Below are positions 7,870 to 16,150 of a DNA stretch of 40,399 bases, piece after piece (position 1 is the stretch's first letter; every line of letters starts with the position of its first letter). The notes beneath the pieces are model-generated. The model had not been told where the DNA came from, searched no databases, and was given only the letters and a program-made list of their open reading frames with translations. The DNA is from JAAYCB01 sp012744395 (GTDB lineage Bacteria > Planctomycetota > Planctomycetia > Pirellulales > Thermoguttaceae), in the NCBI GenBank assembly GCA_028703175.1, contig JAQVNJ010000044.1, positions 1-40,399 on the forward strand. Direction: 5' to 3'. Made by a program: the position numbers and the translations under genes.

Positions 7870-8112
7870 ATGCTTTCCGCCCCCGAGGTGCTGGACCATT
7901 ACTACCTGGAGTCGCGCTGCCTGCTTCTGGAGTTGGCCGCCACGCTCGACCGCCTCGACAGAGCGCGGGCTGGCGGCGAGCCGGATGCTGTCGAGTCGGA
8001 CGACCGGTTGCAGCGGATTCGCGCGTCGTTGACGATCCTCGCCGATCGCGACGCCAGGGCCGACCGCGCCGAGCGGATTCTGCAACTGTTTTCCGATCCG
8101 GCCGAGGGCTAG
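7870..8112 (+). CDS. Small helical protein of unknown function, 80 residues
   Basis: The product (MLSAPEVLDHYYLESRCLLL...) is rich in Leu, Arg, Asp and Ala and is probably all helical, perhaps a short coiled coil (LLELAATLDRLDRARAG, LQRIRASLTILADR). There is no signal peptide or membrane segment. A CAGGGAGA ribosome-binding site lies just before the ATG, and only 29 bases separate the stop from the next start. It is therefore probably translated with the EboB-type hydrolase. I recognise no family; an accessory subunit for the hydrolase is speculation from position. Confidence 0.6.
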   Translation: MLSAPEVLDHYYLESRCLLLELAATLDRLDRARAGGEPDAVESDDRLQRIRASLTILADRDARADRAERILQLFSDPAEG

Positions 8113-8141
8113 CGATTCCACCAAGCGCAGGAGCAGAACCG

Positions 8142-8966
8142 ATGCAGATCATTCAGCCGCATTATCACGGGATCGCGCGGACGGCCCAGGACTATGAACG
8201 GATGGCCATGTCGGGAGTCGTGGCCGTCTGCGAGCCGGCGTTCTGGGCCGGCTTCAGCCGCAAATACCCGGAGACCTTCATCGACTACTTCCGCCAGATC
8301 AGCGAGTTCGAGCCGACCCGCGCTGCCGAGTTCGGCATCCGCCACTTCTGCTGGGTGGCGGTCAACCCCAAAGAGGCAGAGAACCCCAGCCTGAGCCGCG
8401 CCGTACTCGAGCAGATGCCGGAATTTTTCAAGAAACCCACCGTGCTGGGCGTTGGCGAAACGGGGCTGCACAAGTCATCGCCGAGCGAGTGCGAGATCAT
8501 GGAAGCCCAGGCCCAGATGGCCATCGACCACGACCAGCTTCTGCTGATCCACACACCGCATCTGGGCGACAAGCTCCACGGCACGCGCCGCGTGCTGGAG
8601 ATTCTCGAGCGGATGCCGATCAACCCCGACAAGGTCTGGATCGACCACGTGGAGGAGCACACGATTCGGATGGTCAAGGACCGCGGCTACTGGCTCGGTC
8701 TGACGCTCTACCCGATCACCAAGTGCTCGCCGAAGCGCGCCGTCGACCTGATCGAGAGGTATGGCAACGAGCGGACGCTGGTCAATTCGTCGGCCGATTG
8801 GGGGCCGAGCGACCCCTTCCTGCTCCAGGAGTGCATCCTCGAGTTCCGCCGCCGCGGCCACGCGCTCCAGGAGGCGATCGAGATATTTTACAACAACCCC
8901 GCCCGCTATCTCGGCCAGAGCCCCAAGTTCGACATCCAGCCGATCCGGATCGAAGAAATCCGCTAG
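8142..8966 (+). CDS. eboB: TatD-like metal-dependent hydrolase, EboB type
   Basis: This 274-residue cytoplasmic protein belongs to the TatD/amidohydrolase superfamily. Probable metal ligands are PHYH (H7, H9), the Glu of GVGETGL, the His residues of LLIHTPHLGDK, DHVEEHT and the Asp of NSSADWGPSDP. The blocks VCEPAFW, FGIRHFCWVAVNPKEA, HTPH.GDK.HGT and NSSADWG.SDP match EboB, the TatD-like member of the ebo (edb) cluster. From what is known of that cluster it acts with a UbiA-like prenyltransferase and other enzymes in moving or maturing a lipid-linked metabolite. None of those partners (eboA, C, D, E, F) is in this window. AGGAG precedes the ATG. The family is secure; the ebo assignment is an inference from remembered motifs, and a general TatD hydrolase remains possible. 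Confidence 0.75.
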   Translation: MQIIQPHYHGIARTAQDYERMAMSGVVAVCEPAFWAGFSRKYPETFIDYFRQISEFEPTRAAEFGIRHFCWVAVNPKEAENPSLSRAVLEQMPEFFKKPTVLGVGETGLHKSSPSECEIMEAQAQMAIDHDQLLLIHTPHLGDKLHGTRRVLEILERMPINPDKVWIDHVEEHTIRMVKDRGYWLGLTLYPITKCSPKRAVDLIERYGNERTLVNSSADWGPSDPFLLQECILEFRRRGHALQEAIEIFYNNPARYLGQSPKFDIQPIRIEEIR

Positions 8967-9135
8967 CTGCGCGGCACGGGAAGCGCCGGCGAGAAGGACG
9001 GTTTCCGGATGCTGGGGGGGCCCGATAGAATCCGCGTGCAAGACGTGTGATGCGTTTTGTTGCCGGGGCAGCGACGGCAGAGAGTACTGGAGGGGTTCGC
9101 CGGACAGGCGTGCATCGGGACCAAAGGCATTCCGC

Positions 9136-11268
9136 GTGAAAACGACCACTTCGCCCCTGCTTCCGGCAGCCCTATCTGTTGCCGCGGCCGTGCTGGTCGG
9201 CGGATTGGCGTTCTTTCTCCGGGAGCGCCTCGGCCCGTGGCAGTTTGCCTTTTATTGCGGCGGGTTGCTGGCCCTTGGCGGCGGGCTGCTGCCTCATCCG
9301 CGACGCCTCCGCGGTTGGGCCGGCAGGCTCTGCGGACGGTCCGCGCCTGGCGATTCCGGCCGCGAGCAAGACAGTCCGGCGGAGGAGTTGCCGCGGGAGC
9401 TTGCGGCGCTGTTGGACGAGCGCTTGCGAGCGGTTGAACAGCGGGAGCGGGAACTCGCCGATCGGCTGGCGGCCTACCACGAGTGGTTCGAATTTCCGCC
9501 ACCGATCCGCTTGGGCGAATCGCGGCCGCCAACTGCGGAGATGTGGGAGCGGGATCGCCGGTTGGCCGACCTGCTGGAAGAGAGGACGCGAAGTGCGTTC
9601 GAGAAGGTCCGGCAGAATGCCTATTCGCCCGGAGGCGAGTTCGATGCCAAGCTCGTTCGCGACGACGTGCTCGAACTTGTCACCGCAATCGCGCGGCTCT
9701 ACGGGCGCGACCCGGAGAACCCGATCGCCGGGGTGAGCGTCGAGCGGATTCTCCGCGCCGCCAGCCGTTGCTGCCTGAAATTCCTCAACGAGTTGGAGAC
9801 GCTGCCACTCGACGTGCGGCACTACGACCTGGCCACGGTCTACGGTTACGTTCGCCAGGCCGTTCGGGTTTATGGCCTGTACCAGTCGGCCAGCCCGTTC
9901 ATGCCTTGGCTTGCGCGCGCCTACTATGGCACCCGCTTTGCCATGGGCGCCAACCCGCTGGCCCTGGGCGTCTGGTGGTTTGCCGGCGCGGTGGGGAAAC
10001 GGGGGGCAACGGCCCTGGCCGTGAAGCTTGCCAACCGCTGGGCCCTGGCTTTCCTGCACGACATCGTCCGCGTGATCGGCTTCGAAATGGCGAGCGTCTA
10101 CGACGCAGGTTTCCGCTACCGGGATCCAAATTGGTGCTATGCCGCCGAACTGACGGAATTGGTGCGGCGATTTCCCGGTTCAGAATCGTCGTTGCGCGGC
10201 GCGCTCGGCCAGATCGGCTCGCTGCAACTGCGGAATGAATACGACCGCATCTACTTTTTCCGCTGCCTTGCCGAGGGCAAGAGCCCCGACTTCACCAGGA
10301 TCCAGCCGTCGGCCCTCCCGCCCGAGCAGCGCAGGCAGATTGCCGAGCGGCTCGAAGCGTTCCTGGTCTCGCACATTGCCCAGCGGGAGACGAAGACCAC
10401 GGAGCGGTGGCGGGCGGACGTCGAGCGCCGGCTCGATCTCCGCCTGGCGATTGCCGAACCGGCGCCGCCGCGCCCGCAGGCCGATCAAGGCCGCGACGCC
10501 ATCCGGGCACTCGCCGGATACCTGCTGGAGATCAAGCAATGCGAGTCGGAGACGCTTCCTTCCCATCTGGAGGAGACCGCCGTGGCGCGGAGCCTGCCGA
10601 GCGGGATGTTGCCGGAGGTGTGGGAAGACCTGCGCGACAACCCTCCCTTCTTCTTCGAGATTCCGGAACTCCAGCCCGGCGGCTCCGCGGCCAAGGACTT
10701 CGTGGGGGACCTGGTGTGGCTTTCGGTGCGCGTGGCGCCGCGCTATGCGGCCGCGGATGAAATCGCCATCGCGGCGGCCGTCCACCTTCGCGCCGGCGCC
10801 AAGGAGACCAAGGCACTGCTCGATCGAGCGTATGCCGACCACCTCGCCAGTCTGCTGCCAGCCGACGTGCCCCTCCGCCGCCTGCCGAGCGACGCGGCGC
10901 GTGCGGTTCTGGACCTGGTGGAAGGCGAGGAGAGGCTGTTGTTCGTTTACGGCGGGGTCCGGCCGGTCGCCCCGGACCAGGGCGACCTGGCCGCCATCGA
11001 CCGCTCCAAGGCATGGCTCGTGGGTGTCGGCCGGCGGTTGGTGGCGCTGAGCGTGACCGGCGCCGCGGAACTGTTCTGGCAGGGAGACAACCACGTCCGC
11101 TTGGCGTGCCCCAAGGGGCGTCTGAAGGGGGGGTGCCGACTGACGGGCGGCCAGTGGACGCAGGGGACAACTCGATCGACGCCGGTCCTCCTTGTGAAAG
11201 GGGCGCTGGTCAGGAGCAACGAGAAGTATTTCGCGCCGCTGGAGCGGTTCTGTTCGGGCGCTCGATAG
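9136..11268 (+). CDS. Large membrane-anchored helical protein of unknown function
   Basis: The 710-residue product starts with two hydrophobic segments (about 8-28 and 36-53), then a charged coiled-coil-like stretch (LPRELAALLDERLRAVEQRE). A long helical region contains another amphipathic or hydrophobic part (LARAYYGTRFAMGANPLA, LGVWWFAGAVGKRGATALAV). The C-terminal 90 residues (SKAWLVGVGRRLVALSVTG, LFWQGDNHVRLACPKG) look beta-rich and might be a PH-like or GRAM-like domain; that is a guess. GTG at 9136 is chosen because AAAGG lies 8 bases upstream and the membrane segments start there; the upstream in-frame stretch is Cys/Arg/Gly-rich and not protein-like. It follows the hydrolase by 169 bases on the same strand. 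I do not recognise the family. Confidence 0.75.
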   Translation: MKTTTSPLLPAALSVAAAVLVGGLAFFLRERLGPWQFAFYCGGLLALGGGLLPHPRRLRGWAGRLCGRSAPGDSGREQDSPAEELPRELAALLDERLRAVEQRERELADRLAAYHEWFEFPPPIRLGESRPPTAEMWERDRRLADLLEERTRSAFEKVRQNAYSPGGEFDAKLVRDDVLELVTAIARLYGRDPENPIAGVSVERILRAASRCCLKFLNELETLPLDVRHYDLATVYGYVRQAVRVYGLYQSASPFMPWLARAYYGTRFAMGANPLALGVWWFAGAVGKRGATALAVKLANRWALAFLHDIVRVIGFEMASVYDAGFRYRDPNWCYAAELTELVRRFPGSESSLRGALGQIGSLQLRNEYDRIYFFRCLAEGKSPDFTRIQPSALPPEQRRQIAERLEAFLVSHIAQRETKTTERWRADVERRLDLRLAIAEPAPPRPQADQGRDAIRALAGYLLEIKQCESETLPSHLEETAVARSLPSGMLPEVWEDLRDNPPFFFEIPELQPGGSAAKDFVGDLVWLSVRVAPRYAAADEIAIAAAVHLRAGAKETKALLDRAYADHLASLLPADVPLRRLPSDAARAVLDLVEGEERLLFVYGGVRPVAPDQGDLAAIDRSKAWLVGVGRRLVALSVTGAAELFWQGDNHVRLACPKGRLKGGCRLTGGQWTQGTTRSTPVLLVKGALVRSNEKYFAPLERFCSGAR

Positions 11269-11414
11269 CCGCCCTCCCCCTGAATCAGACATCCCAGACT
11301 GCCCGGAAAATCGCCGCGGCGTACCCCCTCCTGGCTGCCAAGCGGGAGAATGCGAACGAGGTGCGGGTGGCGGCGGGAACGACCGAATCCGAGAAGAGAA
11401 CCGCTCCCCCCCGG

Positions 11415-11444
11415 TTGACTTTTTCACCCCGGCCATCATATTCT
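11415..11444 (+). promoter_or_regulatory. Candidate promoter for the PmtA-like methyltransferase
   Basis: TTGACT (11415-11420) and TATTCT (11439-11444) are 18 bases apart, in an AT-richer patch after a GC-rich spacer. The leader to the ATG at 11559 would be about 110 bases. This separates the gene from the 710-residue protein upstream. Confidence 0.4.
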
Positions 11445-11558
11445 TACAATCTCGCCCTGGATGAATGGCTTGGCATCGAATTGGGTCCTCGGGGGTTCTT
11501 CCGATGCCCCCGCCAGGGGGTGGCAGTGATATTAAGTCCGCGTGCGCGAGTTCATTCC

Positions 11559-12143
11559 ATGTCCGTTCAGAGTTGCAGTCGGTTTCTATGTGAAAGTCTG
11601 TTCCATCCCGGTCAGGTGGGGGCGATCGGCCCGAGCTCGCACAGCTTGGCGCTCCGCATGGTGCGGTGGATTAATTGGGAACGAGTCGGCTCGGTGGCCG
11701 AGTACGGTCCGGGCACGGGCGTCGTCACTGAGCAGATTCTGCGGAGCAAGCAGCAGGACACGCGATTTTTCGCAGTCGAGTTGAATCCACATTTTGTGGA
11801 GACTCTGATGCACCGCTTCCCGGGGCTTGCCGTCTGCCAGGACAGCGTCGCCAATATCGAGGCGATCTGCCGGCAGCAAGACGTTCCCGCGCTCGACGTG
11901 GTGATCAGCGGCTTGCCGTGGGCGGCGTTTTCGGATCGCCAGCAGAACGAGTATCTCGACGCGATGTTGAAAGTCCTCAACCCCGGCGGCTATTTCGCCA
12001 CATTCGCCTACCTGCCGGGAATGGCGCTGCCTTCAGCACGGCGGTTTCGCCGCAAATTGCGGGACTACTTCAACGAGGTGCGAATCGACCGCACCGTGTG
12101 GGTCAACGTCCCGCCGGCCTTCGTCTACCAGTGCCGGCTCTGA
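11559..12143 (+). CDS. PmtA-like phospholipid N-methyltransferase (class I SAM)
   Basis: This 194-residue protein has an N-terminal FL..SLFHPGQVGAIGPSSHSLA block and motif I VAEYGPGTGVVTEQI. These are followed by FFAVELNPHF, DVVISGLPWAAF, LNPGGYFATFAYLPG and a C-terminal VNVPPAFVYQC. GAI.PSS..LA, the SGLP motif and N.PPA are typical of Rhodobacter/Agrobacterium-type phosphatidylethanolamine N-methyltransferases and relatives. It may methylate phosphatidylethanolamine at the inner membrane, but rRNA adenine dimethylase-like and other lipid methyltransferases share this pattern. The gene converges with pssA-psd, the genes that make phosphatidylethanolamine, with 73 bases between the stops; this supports the lipid role. 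The ATG at 11559 has only a weak GAG upstream, and a longer N-terminus cannot be excluded. Confidence 0.7.
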   Translation: MSVQSCSRFLCESLFHPGQVGAIGPSSHSLALRMVRWINWERVGSVAEYGPGTGVVTEQILRSKQQDTRFFAVELNPHFVETLMHRFPGLAVCQDSVANIEAICRQQDVPALDVVISGLPWAAFSDRQQNEYLDAMLKVLNPGGYFATFAYLPGMALPSARRFRRKLRDYFNEVRIDRTVWVNVPPAFVYQCRL

Positions 12144-12216
12144 CAGCCCGGCCGGCTGCCGCCCGGGCAGTCGCTTCGCGCCCGCCTGCGGAAGCCACAT
12201 CTGGGGGGCGCCTCCC

Positions 12217-13056
12217 TCAGACCTCCTCGCGGGGCAAGTGCGGCAGCCAACCGGACTGCCGGATCCGCATGCCCGCGAAGCGGACCCAGACTGCCAACGG
12301 GCGGGCGAGGGCGTAATAGCAGAAGACCAGCGGCAAGGCCAACTCGTGGACCGCAATCAGGGCGATCACCGCAAACACGAGTTGGACAAGGCTGAAGAAG
12401 TGCCGTTGCCCCCGCGTCCATTGGTTGAGCAGGTGCGGATAGCGGATGCGGGAGACCATCAGCGACGCCAGAACCACCGTCAGGATTGGCAGGCCATGGG
12501 CGGTTAGCGCGACGATCCGCTCGCTCAGGTGCCACGACGCCTCCGGCATCGCGTCGGCCGCCAGCCGCTGAAAACCCGGTAGGGCGACGGCAAACGACGC
12601 CAGCGTGGCGGCCGCCGCGGGCGTGGGCAACCCGCGGAACCAGTCGTGGTTGTCGTCGCCGGCGGCCTGCTCAACGTTGAATCGCGCCAGCCGCAACAGG
12701 CCGCAGAACATGAACAGGGTGCCGACGGCCCAGAGAAATCGCAGCGGGAAGGAGTCCGTCAGGCCGATCATGATGAACACTGGGGCGACGGTGAACGTGA
12801 TCGCGTCGCAGAGGCTGTCGAGTTCCACTCCCAACCGGCTTGTCTGCTTCAGCAGCCGCGCCACGTAGCCGTCCAATCCATCGAAGACCATGCCGAGGTA
12901 GATCAGGACCCCGGCATAGAAAATCCCGTTCACCTCGCCGAGCGTCTCCTGGGACATCGTGGCCATCGCGATGCTACCCAGGCCGCAGGCGCCGTTGGCC
13001 AACGTCAACAGTGTCGGAACCACGGCAAGGGTGGATTGTCTTCTGAGCAGCGCCAT
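12217..13056 (-). CDS. pssA: CDP-diacylglycerol-serine O-phosphatidyltransferase
   Basis: This multi-spanning inner-membrane enzyme of 279 residues should transfer phosphatidate from CDP-diacylglycerol to serine, making phosphatidylserine. The CDP-alcohol phosphatidyltransferase signature D-xx-DG-xx-AR-x8-G-xxx-D-xxx-D is complete: DGLDGYVAR, then LGVELDSLCD. LPTLLTLANGACG near the N-terminus and ARFN after the third membrane segment fit the PssA class. The C-terminus adds further hydrophobic segments and ends RQSGWLPHLPREEV. MALLRRQS at 13056 is chosen because GGAG lies upstream at good spacing; a longer start 13 codons earlier is possible. It follows psd by 42 bases on the same strand, so the two consecutive steps to phosphatidylethanolamine are in one operon. 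Confidence 0.9.
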   Translation of the reverse strand: MALLRRQSTLAVVPTLLTLANGACGLGSIAMATMSQETLGEVNGIFYAGVLIYLGMVFDGLDGYVARLLKQTSRLGVELDSLCDAITFTVAPVFIMIGLTDSFPLRFLWAVGTLFMFCGLLRLARFNVEQAAGDDNHDWFRGLPTPAAAATLASFAVALPGFQRLAADAMPEASWHLSERIVALTAHGLPILTVVLASLMVSRIRYPHLLNQWTRGQRHFFSLVQLVFAVIALIAVHELALPLVFCYYALARPLAVWVRFAGMRIRQSGWLPHLPREEV

Positions 13057-13098
13057 CGCAGGTTCTCCAGGGGATTGCCGCCGCACGGGCGGCACGTC

Positions 13099-14088
13099 TC
13101 ACGCACCACCGGCGGCCGATTCGCCGCCCGGCGTCTCGTCGGCTGAATACCGCGCCAGGATGCTCGATCCCGCCTTGACCTTCTGCCCGGCGGAAACGAG
13201 GATCTCCAGGCCTTCCTCTCGCGGAAGGACCAATTCCGTCCGCGATCCCAGCTTGATCATGCCAAACCGTTCGCCGCGGCCGGCCACCTCGCCCGGCGCA
13301 ATCCAGCAGACAATCCGCCGCGCAATCGCTCCGGCGATCTGCCGCACGACCATCCGCCGGCCCCGAAAACCGATCTGCTCGAAAAGAACCTCCATCCGCT
13401 CATTCTCGCGGGCGGACGCAGGCCGCACGGCATTCAAGAATTTTCCACGCCGATATCGCAGGCCGACCACCCTGGCCTCGACCGGGGCGCGGTTGAGGTG
13501 GACATTGAAGATCGAAAGAAAAATCCCGATCAGAACGGCCTCGCCCCCGACCGACTCATCGACCACTTCCTCGACGGCCACGATCCGGCCATCCGCGGGC
13601 GAGACCACCGCCCCCGGCTCGCCGGGAATCTTCCGCTCCGGATCTCGAAAGAACCAGACCACGCCGAGGCCGGCCAGGGCGAATCCGATCGCCAGCGGCC
13701 AGAAGACCAGGGCGAAGACCGCCGTGAAGAGCAGCAGCAGTCCACCAAGCAGGATAAGTTCCGCCAGGCCGACTCGAGCAAAGGGGAGCCGGTTGCGCCA
13801 GTCAAACGGGTCGTCGGCCGCCGCCCAATAGTAGCCCCCCTGATTTCGGAAGAACTTGACATCCCGCGGATCGAGCACCTCGTGGGGGCAAGCGTTGGCC
13901 TCCCCTTGCCGGGTCTCCAGCATCCGGGCGACGAACCGCGGGCGGAATCGCTTCAGATACCATCGCCGGCAGGTGCCCCAGGCCAACTCGAGCCTCATGC
14001 ACGCACCGCCCCCCGGCTGGATCGAGGTAATCTCGGCTGGCAACGGCTCGAGGAGAGACGGCTCCCCCGAAATTTCTTCTATCGCCAT
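13099..14088 (-). CDS. psd: Phosphatidylserine decarboxylase proenzyme with N-terminal extension
   Basis: Psd converts phosphatidylserine to phosphatidylethanolamine using a pyruvoyl group made by self-cleavage at a Gly-Ser bond. The catalytic part (about 145-320) shows FFRDPERKIP, SPADGRIVAVEE (Asp166), SIFNVHLNRAP (His197) and the cleavage site KLGSRTELVLP (Gly281-Ser282). LGS with Arg after the Ser fits the short class related to archaetidylserine decarboxylase, which normally has about 215 residues. The 329-residue length comes from an N-terminal extension of about 105 residues (RRWYLKRFRPRFVARMLETR, CPHEVLDPRDVKFFRNQGG), followed by two hydrophobic segments (about 105-145). AGGGA precedes the ATG. 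It is the first gene of the psd-pssA pair. Confidence 0.9.
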   Translation of the reverse strand: MAIEEISGEPSLLEPLPAEITSIQPGGGACMRLELAWGTCRRWYLKRFRPRFVARMLETRQGEANACPHEVLDPRDVKFFRNQGGYYWAAADDPFDWRNRLPFARVGLAELILLGGLLLLFTAVFALVFWPLAIGFALAGLGVVWFFRDPERKIPGEPGAVVSPADGRIVAVEEVVDESVGGEAVLIGIFLSIFNVHLNRAPVEARVVGLRYRRGKFLNAVRPASARENERMEVLFEQIGFRGRRMVVRQIAGAIARRIVCWIAPGEVAGRGERFGMIKLGSRTELVLPREEGLEILVSAGQKVKAGSSILARYSADETPGGESAAGGA

Positions 14089-14479
14089 GCTGGCGTCCCT
14101 GAACTAATGCGCGGCAAGAGGGCCTGTTCCAATCCGGAGCCCTGACCGCTTCGATGAAGTCGTGCGACCTCGAGTACGGACCAGTCTCCCAGAGGACGTC
14201 ATTATGGGCCCTCCGCCCGGTTTGCTCAAGCACATCCCCCCACCGGCAACAATCGGGCACGATTCCTCCTGCCGATCGCTGCCGCCGCCGACCCGCGGCC
14301 TGCGGACTTCGTCCGGTGTCTTCAACGCCACCGGCAGCAGAACGGCGCGGGCGGCGATGCGCTCCTGGGCTTGGCGGGCCTGCCGGCGGCCGTGATCCCG
14401 CTCCGGCTGATCGCCCGCGGAAGCGAGCGGACGGCCAACTCGGATCGCCCTGGGAGGCTGTTTCGATCGTCTGGGGCGG
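14089..14479. other. Intergenic region without recognisable features
   Basis: This 391-base spacer lies between the start of psd and the stop of the coiled-coil gene, both on minus. Open frames cross it on both strands, but their translations are Arg/Pro/Ser-rich, begin without ribosome-binding sites and resemble nothing I know. I see no repeat family, clear promoter or terminator. It must hold the psd promoter unless psd is read through from upstream. Confidence 0.5.
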
Positions 14480-15895
14480 TCAATAGGCGCTCCGGACGGC
14501 CGGCGTCGGCGGGTTGCGTTGCTGGAACAGGTCCGAAACGGTGCCGCTGGACACGCGGGGTACTCCCTCGGGCGGCTTGGCGCGGAAGTCGTTCGGGTTG
14601 GCCTGCGAACCGAAGCGGACAACAGCCGTGGTCCGCACGTATCCCATCCCGTTGAGCAGGTCGGTAAGCGAGATGATCTTCAGCCCGTACATCTTGGCCT
14701 CTTCGATCACCTTGGTTCGCGCGGTGAGGCGGTCCAGGTCGGCGGTCTCGGGTTCCTGGCCGAGCACGAGGAACCGGGTCCCGGCGGTCAGTTGGCCGTT
14801 CGGCTTGCCGTCGTCGGTGAGCCAGAAATCAACGATCCCGCCGTTCATCGCAATCAGGTTGCGGACTTCGTCGACGTCGCTTCGCTTGTCGCCGTCCAGG
14901 TCGATGCCATCGGTCAGCGCGAACCGCTGCCGTTCGCCCGGCTTCCACAGATTGGTGTGAATCCGATCGCCCGGCATGATCGGGTCGCTGATCACGTCTT
15001 CCAGAATTCGGGCCTCGGCCATGTTGTCGCCGACCAGCGCAACGACCTCGATTGCCCCCTTCTTGGTGGCTGCCGTTGTCAGATCGTTCGTATCGGCCGA
15101 GTAGACGGCGAAATTGGTCAGCAGCGACAGTCCGGCGGCTCGGCCGATGTCGATCCACACCGTGCCTTGGCTCTGGTTGACGAACGTGATCTTGCCGTCG
15201 GGCTGGATGATCTCCTGTGTCTGCTCTTCGAGGCGGTCCCGCAACGCGGAGTTGGTCATTTTGAGCGTATGGTTGTCCGACGCGATCGCCTTCTTCTCCG
15301 CGTCGACCTTCGTAATCGCCGCCTGGGCCTGTTGCCGCTCGGTCGCCTTCTGTCCTTCCACCTGCTGGACCGTCTGCGTCAACTGGCCGCGGTCGGCCAG
15401 GTACTTGGCCTTCTCGGCCGCCAGGTCGTCTTCCGCTTTCTTCGCCCGGGCGAGAAACTGCTGGAGTTGTGCTTCCTTGGCCTTCTCCAGGTTCTGGTTG
15501 GCGAGTTGAATGTCGACGATCTGCTTCTTGGCCGCGGCCAGTTCGGCGTTCTTGTCGGTGACCTCCTTGAACAGCGACTGGCAGATGGCCCGATAGCTGA
15601 GATTCGTCTCGTTCAGATTCTTGGCATACGTCTGAATGTCGGTGTTGAATGCCTCGTCGACCTCGCTGAGCGTCGCCGTATCGGAATGGCCGACAACCTG
15701 CTTCAGCCGCATGTTCTCCTGTTCGGCCGCCTTCTGCGCCGCGCTGGCCTCCTCGGCGGCCTTCTGCTTGTCGGCAGCCAAGGCCTTTGTCTTGCCGTAC
15801 TCCTTGGAAAACAAGAATGTCGTCACGCCCAGAATGATCGTGAACATCACAAACACAATCAGAGCGATCTGCAATCCCTGACTTTCGCGCGCCAT
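14480..15895 (-). CDS. Membrane-anchored coiled-coil protein with BRCT-like C-terminal region
   Basis: The 471-residue product has one N-terminal membrane segment (about 8-28, LQIALIVFVMFTIILGVTTFLF). A long Ala/Lys/Glu/Gln-rich coiled coil (about 35-235) follows, then a beta-rich part (GKITFVNQSQGTVWIDIGRA, about 240-360). The C-terminal region (about 370-440) reads GGIVDFWL, TRFLVLGQEPE, EEAKMYGLKIISLTDLLNGMG, which follows the order of a BRCT fold; this is inference. GAGGAG nine bases before MARESQG fixes the start at 15895. No signal cleavage site is visible, so most of the chain probably faces the periplasm-like space. The gene is monocistronic, divergent from polA, with a strong promoter and a leader of about 250 bases. 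The function is unknown; a scaffold or cell-envelope role would fit the shape. Confidence 0.8.
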   Translation of the reverse strand: MARESQGLQIALIVFVMFTIILGVTTFLFSKEYGKTKALAADKQKAAEEASAAQKAAEQENMRLKQVVGHSDTATLSEVDEAFNTDIQTYAKNLNETNLSYRAICQSLFKEVTDKNAELAAAKKQIVDIQLANQNLEKAKEAQLQQFLARAKKAEDDLAAEKAKYLADRGQLTQTVQQVEGQKATERQQAQAAITKVDAEKKAIASDNHTLKMTNSALRDRLEEQTQEIIQPDGKITFVNQSQGTVWIDIGRAAGLSLLTNFAVYSADTNDLTTAATKKGAIEVVALVGDNMAEARILEDVISDPIMPGDRIHTNLWKPGERQRFALTDGIDLDGDKRSDVDEVRNLIAMNGGIVDFWLTDDGKPNGQLTAGTRFLVLGQEPETADLDRLTARTKVIEEAKMYGLKIISLTDLLNGMGYVRTTAVVRFGSQANPNDFRAKPPEGVPRVSSGTVSDLFQQRNPPTPAVRSAY

Positions 15896-16150
15896 AACTG
15901 ATGCTCCTCTATCGCCAGGCAATCCGATCGGACGGCCTGGCGAGGCCATTGGCAACGGACCTTATGTTCGATTGGGGGACTTCAGGAGAGGCATTGGAGT
16001 CGAATTGAAAGCGAACAAGGCGGACAACCAAGATGCCGTCGAAAAGAGGTCCCAAGATCTCTCGGCCGCCGTCGAATCACATCCTTGCCGGGGTGACGCA
16101 GCGGCTGCCCGCGACCTGATTATTCCTTGAAGACCAAGACCCTAGCGTCG

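Noticed and set aside
6609..7871. N-terminal extension of the glycosidase-like frame up to 7871
   Set aside because: It runs through the methyltransferase gene in another frame and translates intergenic micro-repeats; the signal peptide begins at 6608.
14104..14622. A minus-strand open frame of 172 codons overlapping the end of the coiled-coil gene
   Set aside because: Arg/Pro/Ser-rich translation, no ribosome-binding site, and it overlaps a well-supported gene in another frame.
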